In this document: positions 25,867 to 35,173 of the stretch, in pieces | Layout: every line of letters starts with the position of its first letter | How positions within the stretch are numbered: position 1 is the stretch's first letter | From: JAEUMG01 sp963805405 | GTDB taxonomy: Bacteria > Pseudomonadota > Alphaproteobacteria > Rhizobiales > Aestuariivirgaceae | NCBI GenBank assembly: GCA_963805405.1 | Contig: CAWDUC010000020.1 | Span: 1,674,001-1,738,000, forward strand | Length of the DNA: 64,000 bases | Direction of reading: 5' to 3' | Translations under genes and position numbers: made by a program | The notes under the pieces: generated by a model | Told to the model about the DNA's origin: nothing | Databases searched by the model: none | What the model saw: only the letters and a program-made list of their open reading frames with translations

Positions 25867-28000
25867 TATCGGCCTTGAGAAGGTCGAACTCGCGCGCCGA
25901 TGGCCCGACGAAGATCTGAAAAACACCGGGCTCTAGGACGGGGCTGCCATCGCGATCCGGGAATGACATGTCGCGGGCGAGAAGTTTGAGCCGAACGGTT
26001 TTCGTCTCGCCCGGCGCCAATCGGGCCTTTGCCCAGCCAGCGAGCTGAAGAACGGGTCGCGACACGCTCGCCACCGGGTCGCGGAAGAACTGCAACACGG
26101 TTTCCTCGCCCGCGACCGCTCCGGAATTCGTGACATCGACGGAGATATCGATCTCGTCGTCGGCGTTGAATTCGGTCGGCGATACTTTGAGATTGGCATA
26201 GGCAAAGGTGGTATAAGAGAGCCCGAAGCCGAAGGGAAACAGAGGATCGTTCGGCATGTCGAGATACTTGCTCGAATAGCGGAACTTTGCCTCGAAGGGC
26301 CGGCCGGTGGGAAGCCGCGCGTAAAAGATCGGGATCTGGCCGACATCGACAGGCCAGGAGATCGGCAATCGCCCGGACGGATTGGCAGCACCGGTCAGGA
26401 CATCGCCAAGCGCGTGGCCTGCCTCGCTGCCCAGATACCAAGTTAAGAGGACAGCTTCGGCGCGTTCGATCAATGGCGTAACCATCAGCGACCGGCCGCA
26501 AGAAAGCACTACGACGACCGGCTTTCCCGTCGCGAGTATCGCATCAGCAAGGTCCATCTGGCGGCCCGGCAAGCCGGGTCTTGCGCGCGAGCCCGCTTCA
26601 CCGCTCATCATCCGCGCCTCGCCAAGGCACAGCACCACCAGATCCGCCGAACGCGCCAGTTCAACGGCATCGGCAATGCCACTGACGTCATCGCCATCGA
26701 TGGGGACACCCGGCCGCGTAATGATTTCGCTCTTAGGCCACGTATCACGCAGGCCCGTCGCGAAGGAGACCATGTCCTCGACGCGGCCGGCGCCGGACCA
26801 TGGCCCGAGCATCTCCGCCTGCGTATCGGCCAATGGGCCGAGCAAAGCGACGCGACGAGGCGCGGCCTTGATCGGAAGTAGACCTGAATTCTTCAGCAGC
26901 ACGATCGAGCGCGCACCGGCCTCGCGAGCGGCCTGCCGATGTTCGGCGCGCTTCTGGTCCGTCAAGCTCTGAACGGCAGCGGCACGATAGGGATCATCGA
27001 AGAGGCCCAGTTCCGCCTTGAGCTTCAATACGCGGCGAACAGCCGCCTCGAGCATCCCCATATCGACGAGCCCGCGTTGCACTGCAGCGGAAAGGCCGCG
27101 TGTATAGGCGTGGCCCATCATGTCGACATCGACGCCGGCATTGAGCGCGAGCGCTGCTGCTTCGACAATGTCGATGGCGACGCCATGCGGAATGAGTTCG
27201 GCAATGGCGTTGTAGTCGCTGACGACGACGCCGTCGAAGCCCCACTGGCCGCGAACCAAATCATTGAGAATGAGGCCATTGGCGGTCATCGGCACGCCGT
27301 TGAAATCGCTAAAGGCCGGCATCAGGCTGCGCACGCCGGACCGAACCGCGGCATGAAAGGGCGGCAAGTAGACTTCGTTGAAAGTGCGCTCGGAAATTTC
27401 GGCCTGGGCATAGTCACGACCGGCGAGGGCCGCGCCATAGCCCGCAAGGTGTTTGGCACAGCCGACGAGCGACGTCGGTTTGGCCAAATCATCGCCTTGG
27501 AAGCCCCGTACCTTCGCCTCGGCAAAGCGCGATGTAAGCCAGGTATCTTCGCCGGCGCTCTCGGCAATGCGGCCCCAGCGCGGATCGCGCGAGACATCGA
27601 GCATCGGCGCAAATGTCATGGTGAGACCCTCGGCTGCGGCCTCGACGGCGGCAATGCGTGCGGTCTCTTCCCACAAGGTCTCGTCGAAGGCCGCCGCTTC
27701 ACCCAAAGGAATTGGGAAAATGGTGCGATGGCCATGGATGACGTCATAGCCAAAGATCAAGGGAATGCCGAGGCGCGTCTCTTCGACAGCAACGCGCTGC
27801 ACTTCATGAACCTTGTCCCAGCCGAACCAGTTGAAGAGGCTGCCAAGGCGCCCTGCCCGCAACGCCGCCATGTAATCGGCCGGATCCCCAGGCCCCGTCA
27901 CAACGAGGCCGGCGGTCAGCATGTTGAGCTGCCCGATCTTCTCGTCCAGCGTCATGGACCGCAGGAGCGTATCGATATGTGCATCGGAGCCGCGAATCAT
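25850..28000 (-). CDS. Glycoside hydrolase family 3 beta-glucosidase
   Basis: A 716-residue GH3 enzyme. N-terminal barrel: MTLDEKIGQLNML, GYDVIHGHRTIFPIPLG, TFAPMLDVSRDPRWGR, KHLAGYGA, and the nucleophile Asp in GVVVSDYNAI. The alpha/beta sandwich and C-terminal fibronectin-III-like domain (GFGLSYTTFAYANL, ETVLQFF) follow. No signal peptide is seen from the ATG at 28000, which has a GGAGG ribosome site 4 bp upstream, so it is cytoplasmic and acts on imported oligosaccharides. Beside a GH144-like protein, beta-1,2-glucooligosaccharides are a plausible substrate. Confidence 0.93.
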   Translation of the reverse strand: MIRGSDAHIDTLLRSMTLDEKIGQLNMLTAGLVVTGPGDPADYMAALRAGRLGSLFNWFGWDKVHEVQRVAVEETRLGIPLIFGYDVIHGHRTIFPIPLGEAAAFDETLWEETARIAAVEAAAEGLTMTFAPMLDVSRDPRWGRIAESAGEDTWLTSRFAEAKVRGFQGDDLAKPTSLVGCAKHLAGYGAALAGRDYAQAEISERTFNEVYLPPFHAAVRSGVRSLMPAFSDFNGVPMTANGLILNDLVRGQWGFDGVVVSDYNAIAELIPHGVAIDIVEAAALALNAGVDVDMMGHAYTRGLSAAVQRGLVDMGMLEAAVRRVLKLKAELGLFDDPYRAAAVQSLTDQKRAEHRQAAREAGARSIVLLKNSGLLPIKAAPRRVALLGPLADTQAEMLGPWSGAGRVEDMVSFATGLRDTWPKSEIITRPGVPIDGDDVSGIADAVELARSADLVVLCLGEARMMSGEAGSRARPGLPGRQMDLADAILATGKPVVVVLSCGRSLMVTPLIERAEAVLLTWYLGSEAGHALGDVLTGAANPSGRLPISWPVDVGQIPIFYARLPTGRPFEAKFRYSSKYLDMPNDPLFPFGFGLSYTTFAYANLKVSPTEFNADDEIDISVDVTNSGAVAGEETVLQFFRDPVASVSRPVLQLAGWAKARLAPGETKTVRLKLLARDMSFPDRDGSPVLEPGVFQIFVGPSAREFDLLKADIMLVG

Positions 28001-28414
28001 TCTGCCTCCAAAGGGTCGATTATGACTTCCACCGAACCGACCTGTGACGCCTGACATCCTGGCACGATCATTGCTGTAACGTCATGCGAACACTAGGACG
28101 CACGGTGAGTTTGTGGCTTTACCATCACATTTCGCCGAATTGTCGGCGATGTGGCCGCGGATTGAAAGATTAAACAATCCGTTAACTGGTGGCGCGCATC
28201 CTCGTTGGTTAGGATATTTGCGGGGACTGAGAAGCCGACAAAATAATCATCAACAGTCCGGGGACAGACGAATGGGATAGCTGGCGGAGCGCCGGGCCCT
28301 TGCGGCTCGTCGGAGGATACTGCTGACACCGACGTAAATAGTCGTCTGCCGGCTCAGCTTCTCTCGCTGTGGCGAGCCCTTTCCAAATCCAGCCACCGCT
28401 TCACCTTATCTCTG
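28001..28414. other. Divergent intergenic region, probably including the 5' end of the ABC gene
   Basis: Separates the GH3 gene (minus) from the SbmA-like gene (plus). From 28247 the frame of the ABC gene is open and codes plausible sequence (ADTDVNSRLPAQLLSLWRAL), but no in-frame ATG, GTG or TTG is present before 28415. An out-of-frame ATG at 28272 could be the true start if one base is missing just after it. No repeat or hairpin is obvious. Confidence 0.45.
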
Positions 28415-30085
28415 ATGGGACTTGGGCTGCTCGCCGTCGTACTGGCGAATACTTTCGGACAGATCAAACTTAATGCCTGGCATGGCGCATTTTACGACGC
28501 CTTAGAGCAGCGATCGCTGCCGGCGCTCGGCAATCAGATCATCGCCTTCCTGATCATCGCCGGCATATTGTTGCTCCTCGTTGTCGGCCAGACATGGCTG
28601 CAAGAGAACATCAAGGTGCGGCTGCGGGAGTGGCTGACGCACGATCTTCTCGATCAATGGCTTGCGCCAAAACGTGCCTATCTTCTAACCCAAATGGGCG
28701 AGACCGGCGCCAATCCAGATCAGTATATCCAGGCTGATGCGCGCCATCTCGCCGAAACATCGGCAACGCTCGCCTTTAACTTGTTGCAATGCACTCTGCT
28801 GCTCATCAGCTTCATCGGTGTGCTCTGGGTGCTCTCCAGCAACGTCATATTCTACTATGACGGCAGGAGTTTCACGATCCCCGGCTACATGGTGTGGTGC
28901 GCTCTCAGTTACGCCGCCGCCGGATCGTTCCTCACATGGCTCGTCGGCAGGCCCCTGATCAAGCTCAACGCCGAACGCTATGCGCGCGAGGCCGATCTGC
29001 GATTTGCGATCGTTCGCGTCAATGAATCATCGGAAGCAATCACCTTGCAGCGCGGCGAAGGCGACGAACGCCGATTGATGGAAAATCCGATCTCGAATGT
29101 CATTGTCTTGAGCCGGCAATTGGCCGGCGGCCTCGCGCGCCTCACTTGGGTCACCTCAGGTTATGGCTGGCTCGGTCTCATCGTACCGGTACTCGTGGCG
29201 CTGCCCGGCTATTTCGGAGGCAGCCTGTCGCTCGGCGGTCTGATGATGGTGGCCGGCGCCTTCAACCAAGTTCAGAACTCGCTGCGCTGGTTCGTCGATA
29301 ATTTTGCTGGCATCGCCGATTGGCGCGCGACATTGTTGCGGGTGGCGCGGTTCCGTCAAAACCTTACCGGGCTCGACACGACAACGGCGCCGGACATGAT
29401 CGCCGTTGCTGCACATCCGCATGGCAGGTTCTCGTTGAGCGGTCTGCGGATTGCAACTTCCGACGGGTCTGTGACGCTTGACGCGCAACAGCTTGAGATC
29501 GATCCGGGCGATCGCATATTGATCTCGACCGGCGTTGCAGCCGAGCGGCGCGGTCTTTTGCGCGCCATTGCCGGGCTTTCCGCGAAGGGCAGCGGGACGA
29601 TCGGCCTACCAGACACGAAGCAGCTCGCGCTGGTCTCGCCACATCCCTATCTCCCGACCGGGACCTTGTTCTGCGCCATCGCCTATCCCTTCTCCGGCGC
29701 GCAGCAGGATTCCGCTGCAGTCGGCGCTGCGCTCCACCGCGTCGGTCTTTCCTATCTCGTGCCGCGGCTCAATGATCGCGAAAGGTGGGACAGGGCGCTG
29801 AGTCTCGAGGACCAGCAGCGCGCCGCCATTGCGCGCATTCTCGTCCACCGGCCGCGCTGGATCATCGTCGAGGATTGTCTAGCCTCCATGGGGGAAGCCA
29901 ATTCCCGCTTGCTCCGCTCGATCCTGTCGCATGAGCTCGATGGCTCGACGGTGGTCGGCATTGGCGACGGACGGGCCTGCTTTGACCTCTATGACCGCGC
30001 CGTGCCCTTGCGCAACCGCGAAGTCGTGCGGCTGGAGGCGATAACGCGCGCACGCAGCTTGCCTCGGCTCGTCGCTGCCGAGTAA
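28415..30085 (+). CDS. SbmA/BacA-like ABC protein, fused membrane and nucleotide-binding domain with degenerate ATP motifs
   Basis: At least 556 residues. Residues 1-290 are the SbmA/BacA-type transmembrane domain with about six hydrophobic segments, NAWHGAFYDALEQRSL and WRQRLTHDLLDQW-like coupling sequence (here REWLTHDLLDQWL). Residues about 330-540 correspond to an ABC nucleotide-binding domain, but Walker A is ISTGVAAERRGLL (no GKS/T), the signature is LSLEDQQRAA, and Walker B is WIIVEDCLASMGE with Asp and Glu in reverse order. ATP hydrolysis therefore looks lost. True N-terminus lies upstream (see 28001-28414), because the first membrane segment starts at the first Met here. Ten bases separate it from the GH144-like gene, which suggests glucan-related transport or processing. 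Confidence 0.85.
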   Translation: MGLGLLAVVLANTFGQIKLNAWHGAFYDALEQRSLPALGNQIIAFLIIAGILLLLVVGQTWLQENIKVRLREWLTHDLLDQWLAPKRAYLLTQMGETGANPDQYIQADARHLAETSATLAFNLLQCTLLLISFIGVLWVLSSNVIFYYDGRSFTIPGYMVWCALSYAAAGSFLTWLVGRPLIKLNAERYAREADLRFAIVRVNESSEAITLQRGEGDERRLMENPISNVIVLSRQLAGGLARLTWVTSGYGWLGLIVPVLVALPGYFGGSLSLGGLMMVAGAFNQVQNSLRWFVDNFAGIADWRATLLRVARFRQNLTGLDTTTAPDMIAVAAHPHGRFSLSGLRIATSDGSVTLDAQQLEIDPGDRILISTGVAAERRGLLRAIAGLSAKGSGTIGLPDTKQLALVSPHPYLPTGTLFCAIAYPFSGAQQDSAAVGAALHRVGLSYLVPRLNDRERWDRALSLEDQQRAAIARILVHRPRWIIVEDCLASMGEANSRLLRSILSHELDGSTVVGIGDGRACFDLYDRAVPLRNREVVRLEAITRARSLPRLVAAE

Positions 30086-30094
30086 CTTCCCGGC

Positions 30095-31338
30095 ATGAAT
30101 GAACGTCCACGGATTCGCGACGATGCCGCTTTGCTGGAAGCCGTCCAGCGCCAGACCTTCCGCTATTTCTGGGATTTTGCGCACCCCGTAAGCGGGCTGG
30201 CGCGCGAGCGCAGCAATGGCGATCCCGATGTCGTGACGACAGGCGGCTCCGGCTTCGGCTTCATGGCCATCGTGATCGCCGCCGAGCGCGGCTGGATTTC
30301 GCGCGATGAAGCCGTCGATCACCTGCTCAAGAGCCTGCGCTTCCTCGAAAGGGCCGCCAGCTATCACGGAGTCTTGCCGCACTGGCTCAATGGCACGACA
30401 GGCGCCATCATCCCCTTCTCGCGCAAGGATGACGGCGGCGATCTCGTCGAGACATCCTATTTCATCGCGGGGCTGCTTTGCGCACGGCAATATTTCTCAG
30501 GTCAGGGACGCGAGGCGGAACTGCGGTCGCGTATCAATCGCCTGTGGCGCGAGATCGAGTGGAACTGGCATGTACGCGAGGCGGACAATGTCCTCTACTG
30601 GCATTGGAGCCCGAATAACGGTTGGAGTCTGAACCTGCCGATCCGCGGCTGGAATGAGTGCCTCATCACCTATGTACTGGCAGCCTCGTCGCCGACTTAT
30701 CCAGCTCCCTCCCGCGTATATCACCGCGGCTGGACCGGGGGCCGTGACTTCATCAATGGCCGGACTTACTTCGATGATTTTCTGCTACCGCTCGGGCCCG
30801 ATTTCGGCGGGCCGCTCTTCTTCGCGCAATATTCCTTCCTCGGGCTCGATCCACGCGGTTTGAGCGATGCCTACGCAAATTACTGGGACCAGAATGCCGC
30901 GCACAGCCTCATCAATCATGCCTATTGCGTCGAGAACCCCAAGGATTTCCGCGGCTATGGGCCGGCTTGCTGGGGGCTCACGGCAAGCGACAATTTCGAG
31001 GGCTATAACGCCCATTCGCCGACCAATGATCTGGGCGTGATCACCCCACGGCGGCGCTCTCTTCGCTTCCCTATACCCCACATGAGTCGCTCGCCGCGCT
31101 TCGCCATTTCTACCATGGACTCGGCGACCGCATCTGGGGCGAGTACGGCTTCACCGATGCATTCTGCGAATCCCGCAATTGGTACGCGCAGTCCTATTTG
31201 GCCATCGACCAGGGCCCGATCATCATCATGATCGAAAACCATCTGAGCGGGTTGATCTGGGAACTTTTCATGTCGTGCCCCGAAATTCGCGCCGGCCTCG
31301 CCGAACTCGGCTTTAGCAGCGCACGCCTCGTGGCATGA
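30095..31338 (+). CDS. Glucoamylase-family (PF10091/GH144-like) protein, one frameshift
   Basis: About 414 residues. Family blocks: QTFRYFWDFAHPVSGLARER, TTGGSGFGFMAIVIAAERGW, FLERAASYHGVLPHWLNGTT, FSRKDDGGDLVETSYFIAGL, FFAQYSFLGLDPRG and NHAYCVENPKDFRGYGP. Homologues include bacterial endo-beta-1,2-glucanases (GH144). One base is missing near 31050; the other frame restores TAALSSLPYTPHESLAALRHF and ends at 31338, overlapping the next ATG. No secretion signal is apparent, so the enzyme acts in the cytoplasm or the start is mis-set. It lies in an operon with the ABC protein and GH13. Confidence 0.85.
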
Positions 31339-32972
31339 CGAGTACAGCGAGATTTGCCTGGTGGAAGACCGGCGTCATCTACCAGATTTATCCAAGATCC
31401 TTCCAGGACAGCGATGGCGACGGCGTCGGCGATCTTGCCGGCATCATCGAGCGCGTCGAATATCTCGCCTGGCTCGGTATCGATGCGGTATGGATTTCAC
31501 CGTTCTATCCCTCGCCCATGGCGGATTTTGGCTACGACATCTCGAACTATACCGATGTCGATCCGCTGTTCGGGACGCTCGCCGATTTCGACCGAATGCT
31601 GGCCGCACTGCACAATCGCCAAATCCGCGTCATCCTCGATTTCGTGCCGAACCATACATCGATCGATCATCCGTGGTTCCAGGAATCGCGCAAGTCGCGA
31701 AACAACCCGAAGCGAGACTGGTATATCTGGCATGATCCGGCGCCCGACGGCGGGCCGCCCAACAACTGGCTAAGCCAGGCGGGCGGCGGCGCCTGGTCCC
31801 TGGAGCCGGGGACTGGCCAATATTACTACCACGCATTCCTCGCCTCCCAGCCCGATCTCAACTGGCGCAATCGCGATGTTCGCAGCGCGATGAAGGACGT
31901 GCTGCGCTTCTGGCTCGATCGCGGAGTCGATGGATTTCGTGTCGATGTCTTGTGGCATCTCGCCAAGGATCCGGATTTCCGCGACGATCCGCCCAATCCC
32001 AATTATCGCGACAGCGAACCGCCCTTCATGCGCGTCTTGCCGCGTCACAGCGCCGATCATGCCGACATGATCGCGATTGCGACCGAAATGCGCCAAGTGC
32101 TCGATGAATATGAAGGCGATCGCGTACTGATCGGCGAATTGTCGCTGCCGCTCGCACGGCTCATGGAATATTACGGGCCTGAGCTTTCGGCCGTGCATCT
32201 TCCCTTCAATTTCGCTTTGCTGTGGACGGCGTGGACGCGCGAAGGCTGGAGCATCGAGCGGCTTGCGCACATGGTCGAGCGCTATGAAAAGGCATTGCCG
32301 CCGGGCGCCTGGCCGAACTGGGTCATCGGCAATCACGACCAGCCGCGCATTGCCACGCGCATCGGCATGGCGCAGGCACGCGTTGCGATGGTGCTGCTGC
32401 TGACGTTGCGTGGCACGCCGACGCTTTATTACGGCGACGAACTTGGCCATCCGAGCGTCGAGATCCCGCCCGAACGCGTGCGCGATCCTTTCGGCATCAA
32501 TATGCCTGGCGGAACACAAGGCCGCGATCCGGTACGCACGCCCATGCCGTGGGACAATTCGGCCAATGCCGGTTTCACGACCGGCGAGCCCTGGCTGCCA
32601 CTCGCGCCTAACGCCGCCGAATTCGATGTGGTGACCCAGAAGAGCGACCCGCATTCCATCCTGTCTCTCGCCCATCGGCTGCTTGCGCTACGGCGACAGG
32701 AGCCGGCGCTGCATCAGGGCGATTGGAAGCGGCTAGCGGTGGGAGGTGACGCTTTTGCCTATCTCCGTTCTTGGCAAGACAGGACGTTCGCGGTTCTGCT
32801 GGAGATCAATTCCGGAGACAGTCGGATTTCCCTGCCCGAGAGCTTCACCGGGCGGATCCTGCTTTCGACGCATCCCGGTCGCGAACAGACGATGATCAGC
32901 GGCGCGTTTGAACTTCGAAGCGACGAAGCGATTATCGTCGAGGTTCTCAGCGGGTCTTCGCAGTCTTCATGA
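31335..32972 (+). CDS. GH13 alpha-glucosidase/alpha-amylase-family protein
   Basis: A 545-residue GH13 enzyme of the oligo-1,6-glucosidase/alpha-glucosidase group: VIYQIYPRSFQDSDGDGVGD at the start, FVPNHTSIDHPWF (region I), GFRVDVLWHL with nucleophile Asp (II), LIGELSLP with acid/base Glu (III), and VIGNHDQPR (IV). All catalytic residues are present. Translationally coupled to the GH144-like gene (ATGA) and convergent with the kinase, overlapping it by 26 bp. Cytoplasmic, on short alpha-glucosides. Confidence 0.93.
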   Translation: MTSTARFAWWKTGVIYQIYPRSFQDSDGDGVGDLAGIIERVEYLAWLGIDAVWISPFYPSPMADFGYDISNYTDVDPLFGTLADFDRMLAALHNRQIRVILDFVPNHTSIDHPWFQESRKSRNNPKRDWYIWHDPAPDGGPPNNWLSQAGGGAWSLEPGTGQYYYHAFLASQPDLNWRNRDVRSAMKDVLRFWLDRGVDGFRVDVLWHLAKDPDFRDDPPNPNYRDSEPPFMRVLPRHSADHADMIAIATEMRQVLDEYEGDRVLIGELSLPLARLMEYYGPELSAVHLPFNFALLWTAWTREGWSIERLAHMVERYEKALPPGAWPNWVIGNHDQPRIATRIGMAQARVAMVLLLTLRGTPTLYYGDELGHPSVEIPPERVRDPFGINMPGGTQGRDPVRTPMPWDNSANAGFTTGEPWLPLAPNAAEFDVVTQKSDPHSILSLAHRLLALRRQEPALHQGDWKRLAVGGDAFAYLRSWQDRTFAVLLEINSGDSRISLPESFTGRILLSTHPGREQTMISGAFELRSDEAIIVEVLSGSSQSS

Positions 32973-33888
32973 AATTGAGCGTATGCTCGAAGGACTCGAC
33001 ACCCGCCTGGGAACCGAGCCCTGTGGCATTGAGCGCCGATGTCGCCTGGGCAAAGCGAACCGCTGTCTCGGCATCGAAATCGCGGCATAGGCCGACCGCG
33101 AAGCCGGCATTGAAGGCATCGCCGCATCCGCAAGTGCATTTGACCGTGATGTCGAAAGCCGGAACCTTGAACACTGTGCCGTCGGAATGATGGTAATAGG
33201 CGCCGTCAGCGCCGAGCGTGAAGATGCAGCAGCGCGCGCCGATATCGAGGAACTGGCGCGCCATGTCCTTCATGTCGGTGAGGCCGGTCAACGCCTGCGC
33301 CTCCTCGAGCGAGGGTATGAAGTAATCGATATGCGGCAGAACTTGCGCGACCGCCGGAAGATCGGCCGGAGAGCCCGCAAAAATATCGAGCGTCGTCGTC
33401 GCGCCATGCGCCTTGGCGCGCTTCATTAGTTCGGCATTGCGGCCCTTATCCATGCGATCCATGAGGCCGATGCCGCCAATGTGAACCACGCGCGCGTCGA
33501 TGACCTGCTTCATCATCTCGTCGTCGACATAGAAATCGCCGGTGGCGCCCTTCATGTGCAATGCGGGGCGCGTTCCGTCGGCCCGGGTCGTAACGATCGA
33601 AGATGAGGTCTTGGCGCCCTCGATCTGCTGCATCGTCGAGACATCGACGCCGAAATGCCGCAGGCGCTGCAAGACCCAGTCGCCCATCAGATCATTGCCG
33701 ACGCCGCCGACGGCGAGCGTATGCAATCCCATCTTGGCGGCCGCGATGGCCGCTGTCCCTGCGGCGCCGGAAACGGCAAGGGTCAATTCATCGATGAAGT
33801 AGCAGCCGCCGCCCGGCGGCACGGCGGTGAATGGCCAGCCGAGACAATCGAACGTATAGAACCCGATCGAAGAATAATCGTATCGCAT
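32947..33888 (-). CDS. PfkB-family carbohydrate kinase
   Basis: A 313-residue ribokinase-fold sugar kinase. The substrate-binding N-terminal glycine pair region is seen as AVSGAAGTAAIAAAKMG and VGGVGNDLMGDW; the anion-hole/catalytic motif reads KCTCGCGDAFNAGFAVGL, keeping GCGD but with Cys where most relatives have Asp-Thr-Thr-Gly-Ala-Gly-Asp. Last gene of the operon that begins with the SAF-domain oxidoreductase; 10 bp after the E2 stop. It presumably phosphorylates the sugar or keto-polyol handled by this operon. Confidence 0.9.
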   Translation of the reverse strand: MRYDYSSIGFYTFDCLGWPFTAVPPGGGCYFIDELTLAVSGAAGTAAIAAAKMGLHTLAVGGVGNDLMGDWVLQRLRHFGVDVSTMQQIEGAKTSSSIVTTRADGTRPALHMKGATGDFYVDDEMMKQVIDARVVHIGGIGLMDRMDKGRNAELMKRAKAHGATTTLDIFAGSPADLPAVAQVLPHIDYFIPSLEEAQALTGLTDMKDMARQFLDIGARCCIFTLGADGAYYHHSDGTVFKVPAFDITVKCTCGCGDAFNAGFAVGLCRDFDAETAVRFAQATSALNATGLGSQAGVESFEHTLNFMKTAKTR

Positions 33889-33898
33889 CGCCTTGGCC

Positions 33899-35169
33899 TC
33901 ACGCCAGCATCAGGGACGGCTCTTCGAGAAAGGCTTTTACCGCCGAGAGCAGCCTCGCGCCAACCGCGCCGTCGACCGCCCGGTGATCGCAGGAAAGCGT
34001 CAGTTCCATCACCGGGGCGACGATCACAGCGCCATTGCGGGCGACCGGCTTTTCGATGGCGGCACCGACCGCAAGGATCGTCGCCTGCGGCGGGTTGATG
34101 ATGGCAGAGAAACTCTCGATGCCGAACATGCCGAGATTGGAAATCGATGCGGTTCCGCCCTGATATTCGCCGGGCTGCAGTTTGCCGGTACGGGCGCGGG
34201 CTGCGAGGTCTTTCATCTCGCGCGAAATCGTCGAGAGCGATTTGGTCTCGGCCGCACGGATGACCGGCGTGAAGAGGCCGCCCTCGACGGCCACTGCAAC
34301 GGAAATGTCGCTGGTGCGATGCCTGATCATGCCGGCGTCCGTCCAGGTTACATTGGCGTCGGGCACATCGTGCAAGGCAAGCGCCAACGCCTTGATGACA
34401 AAATCATTGACCGACAATTTCCATGCCGGTGCCGCCATCGGCCTTCGGCGCGTGATCGTTCAGGACGGCGCGGGTTTCATTGAGCTGTGTGACTTCGCAG
34501 GCGACGCTCAAATAGAAATGCGGCACCGTCTGCTTCGATTGAACGAGGCGTTGGGCGATCGTCCGGCGCATATTTCCATGCGCAATGAAGTCGTAGGCAT
34601 CCGACGAATAGAGCGCGCGGACGGCATCGTCGGACTGCGCGGGAACAGGCTTCTCCGCAATCTGCAGGCGTTTTGCTGCTTCGATCGCAGCCGTCACATC
34701 GGCCGCGACGATCCGGCCATGCGGCCCGCTGCCGCTCACTGATGCGATATCAATTCCGCTATTGCGGGCAAGCGAGCGCGCCAAAGGCGTGGCGCGGCGT
34801 TTCCCGGCGAAGTCGATGGAAACAGACGCCTCGCGGACTGCGACAGGAATGAGTTGTATGTCCGACGCGATCGCCACCGGCACTTCACTCCGTGCCGAAT
34901 TCGACGCGGCGGGCACGGTCTGCGCTTCCCCTGCTCCATAGATGAAGGCCACGGCTTCGCCGACCGGAACGACCGCGCCTTCGTCGGCAGAGATATTACC
35001 TAATGACGCCGTCGCCCGGCGATTCGACTTCCATCGCCGCCTTGTCGGTCTCGATCTCGAAGATCGGCGCGCCTTTTTTTACGCTATCGCCGTCCTTCAC
35101 GTACCACCGGGAGATCTTTCCGGTGGTCATGTCCATGTCTACACGTGGCAGGATCACCTCGACGGGCAT
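33899..35169 (-). CDS. 2-oxoacid/acetoin dehydrogenase E2 (dihydrolipoyl acyltransferase), two frameshifts
   Basis: About 422 residues. N-terminal lipoyl domain MPVEVILPRVDMDM with the lipoyl Lys in IETDKAAMEV; peripheral subunit-binding domain ATPLARSLARNSGIDIASV followed by GPHGRIVAADV; catalytic domain with HGNMRRTIAQRL and the catalytic His in CDHRAVDGAVGARLL. Single-base insertions near 35015 (ATTAGGTAAT for ATTGGTAAT) and near 34425 break the frame; both corrections give continuous family sequence. It starts 4 bp after the E1-beta stop. No E3 gene follows, so the dihydrolipoamide dehydrogenase must come from elsewhere. Confidence 0.9.
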
Positions 35170-35173
35170 GGGA

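Noticed and set aside
28093..28329. 78-codon minus-strand open frame between GH3 and the ABC gene
   Set aside because: No ribosome site or motifs and it overlaps the likely 5' end of the ABC gene.
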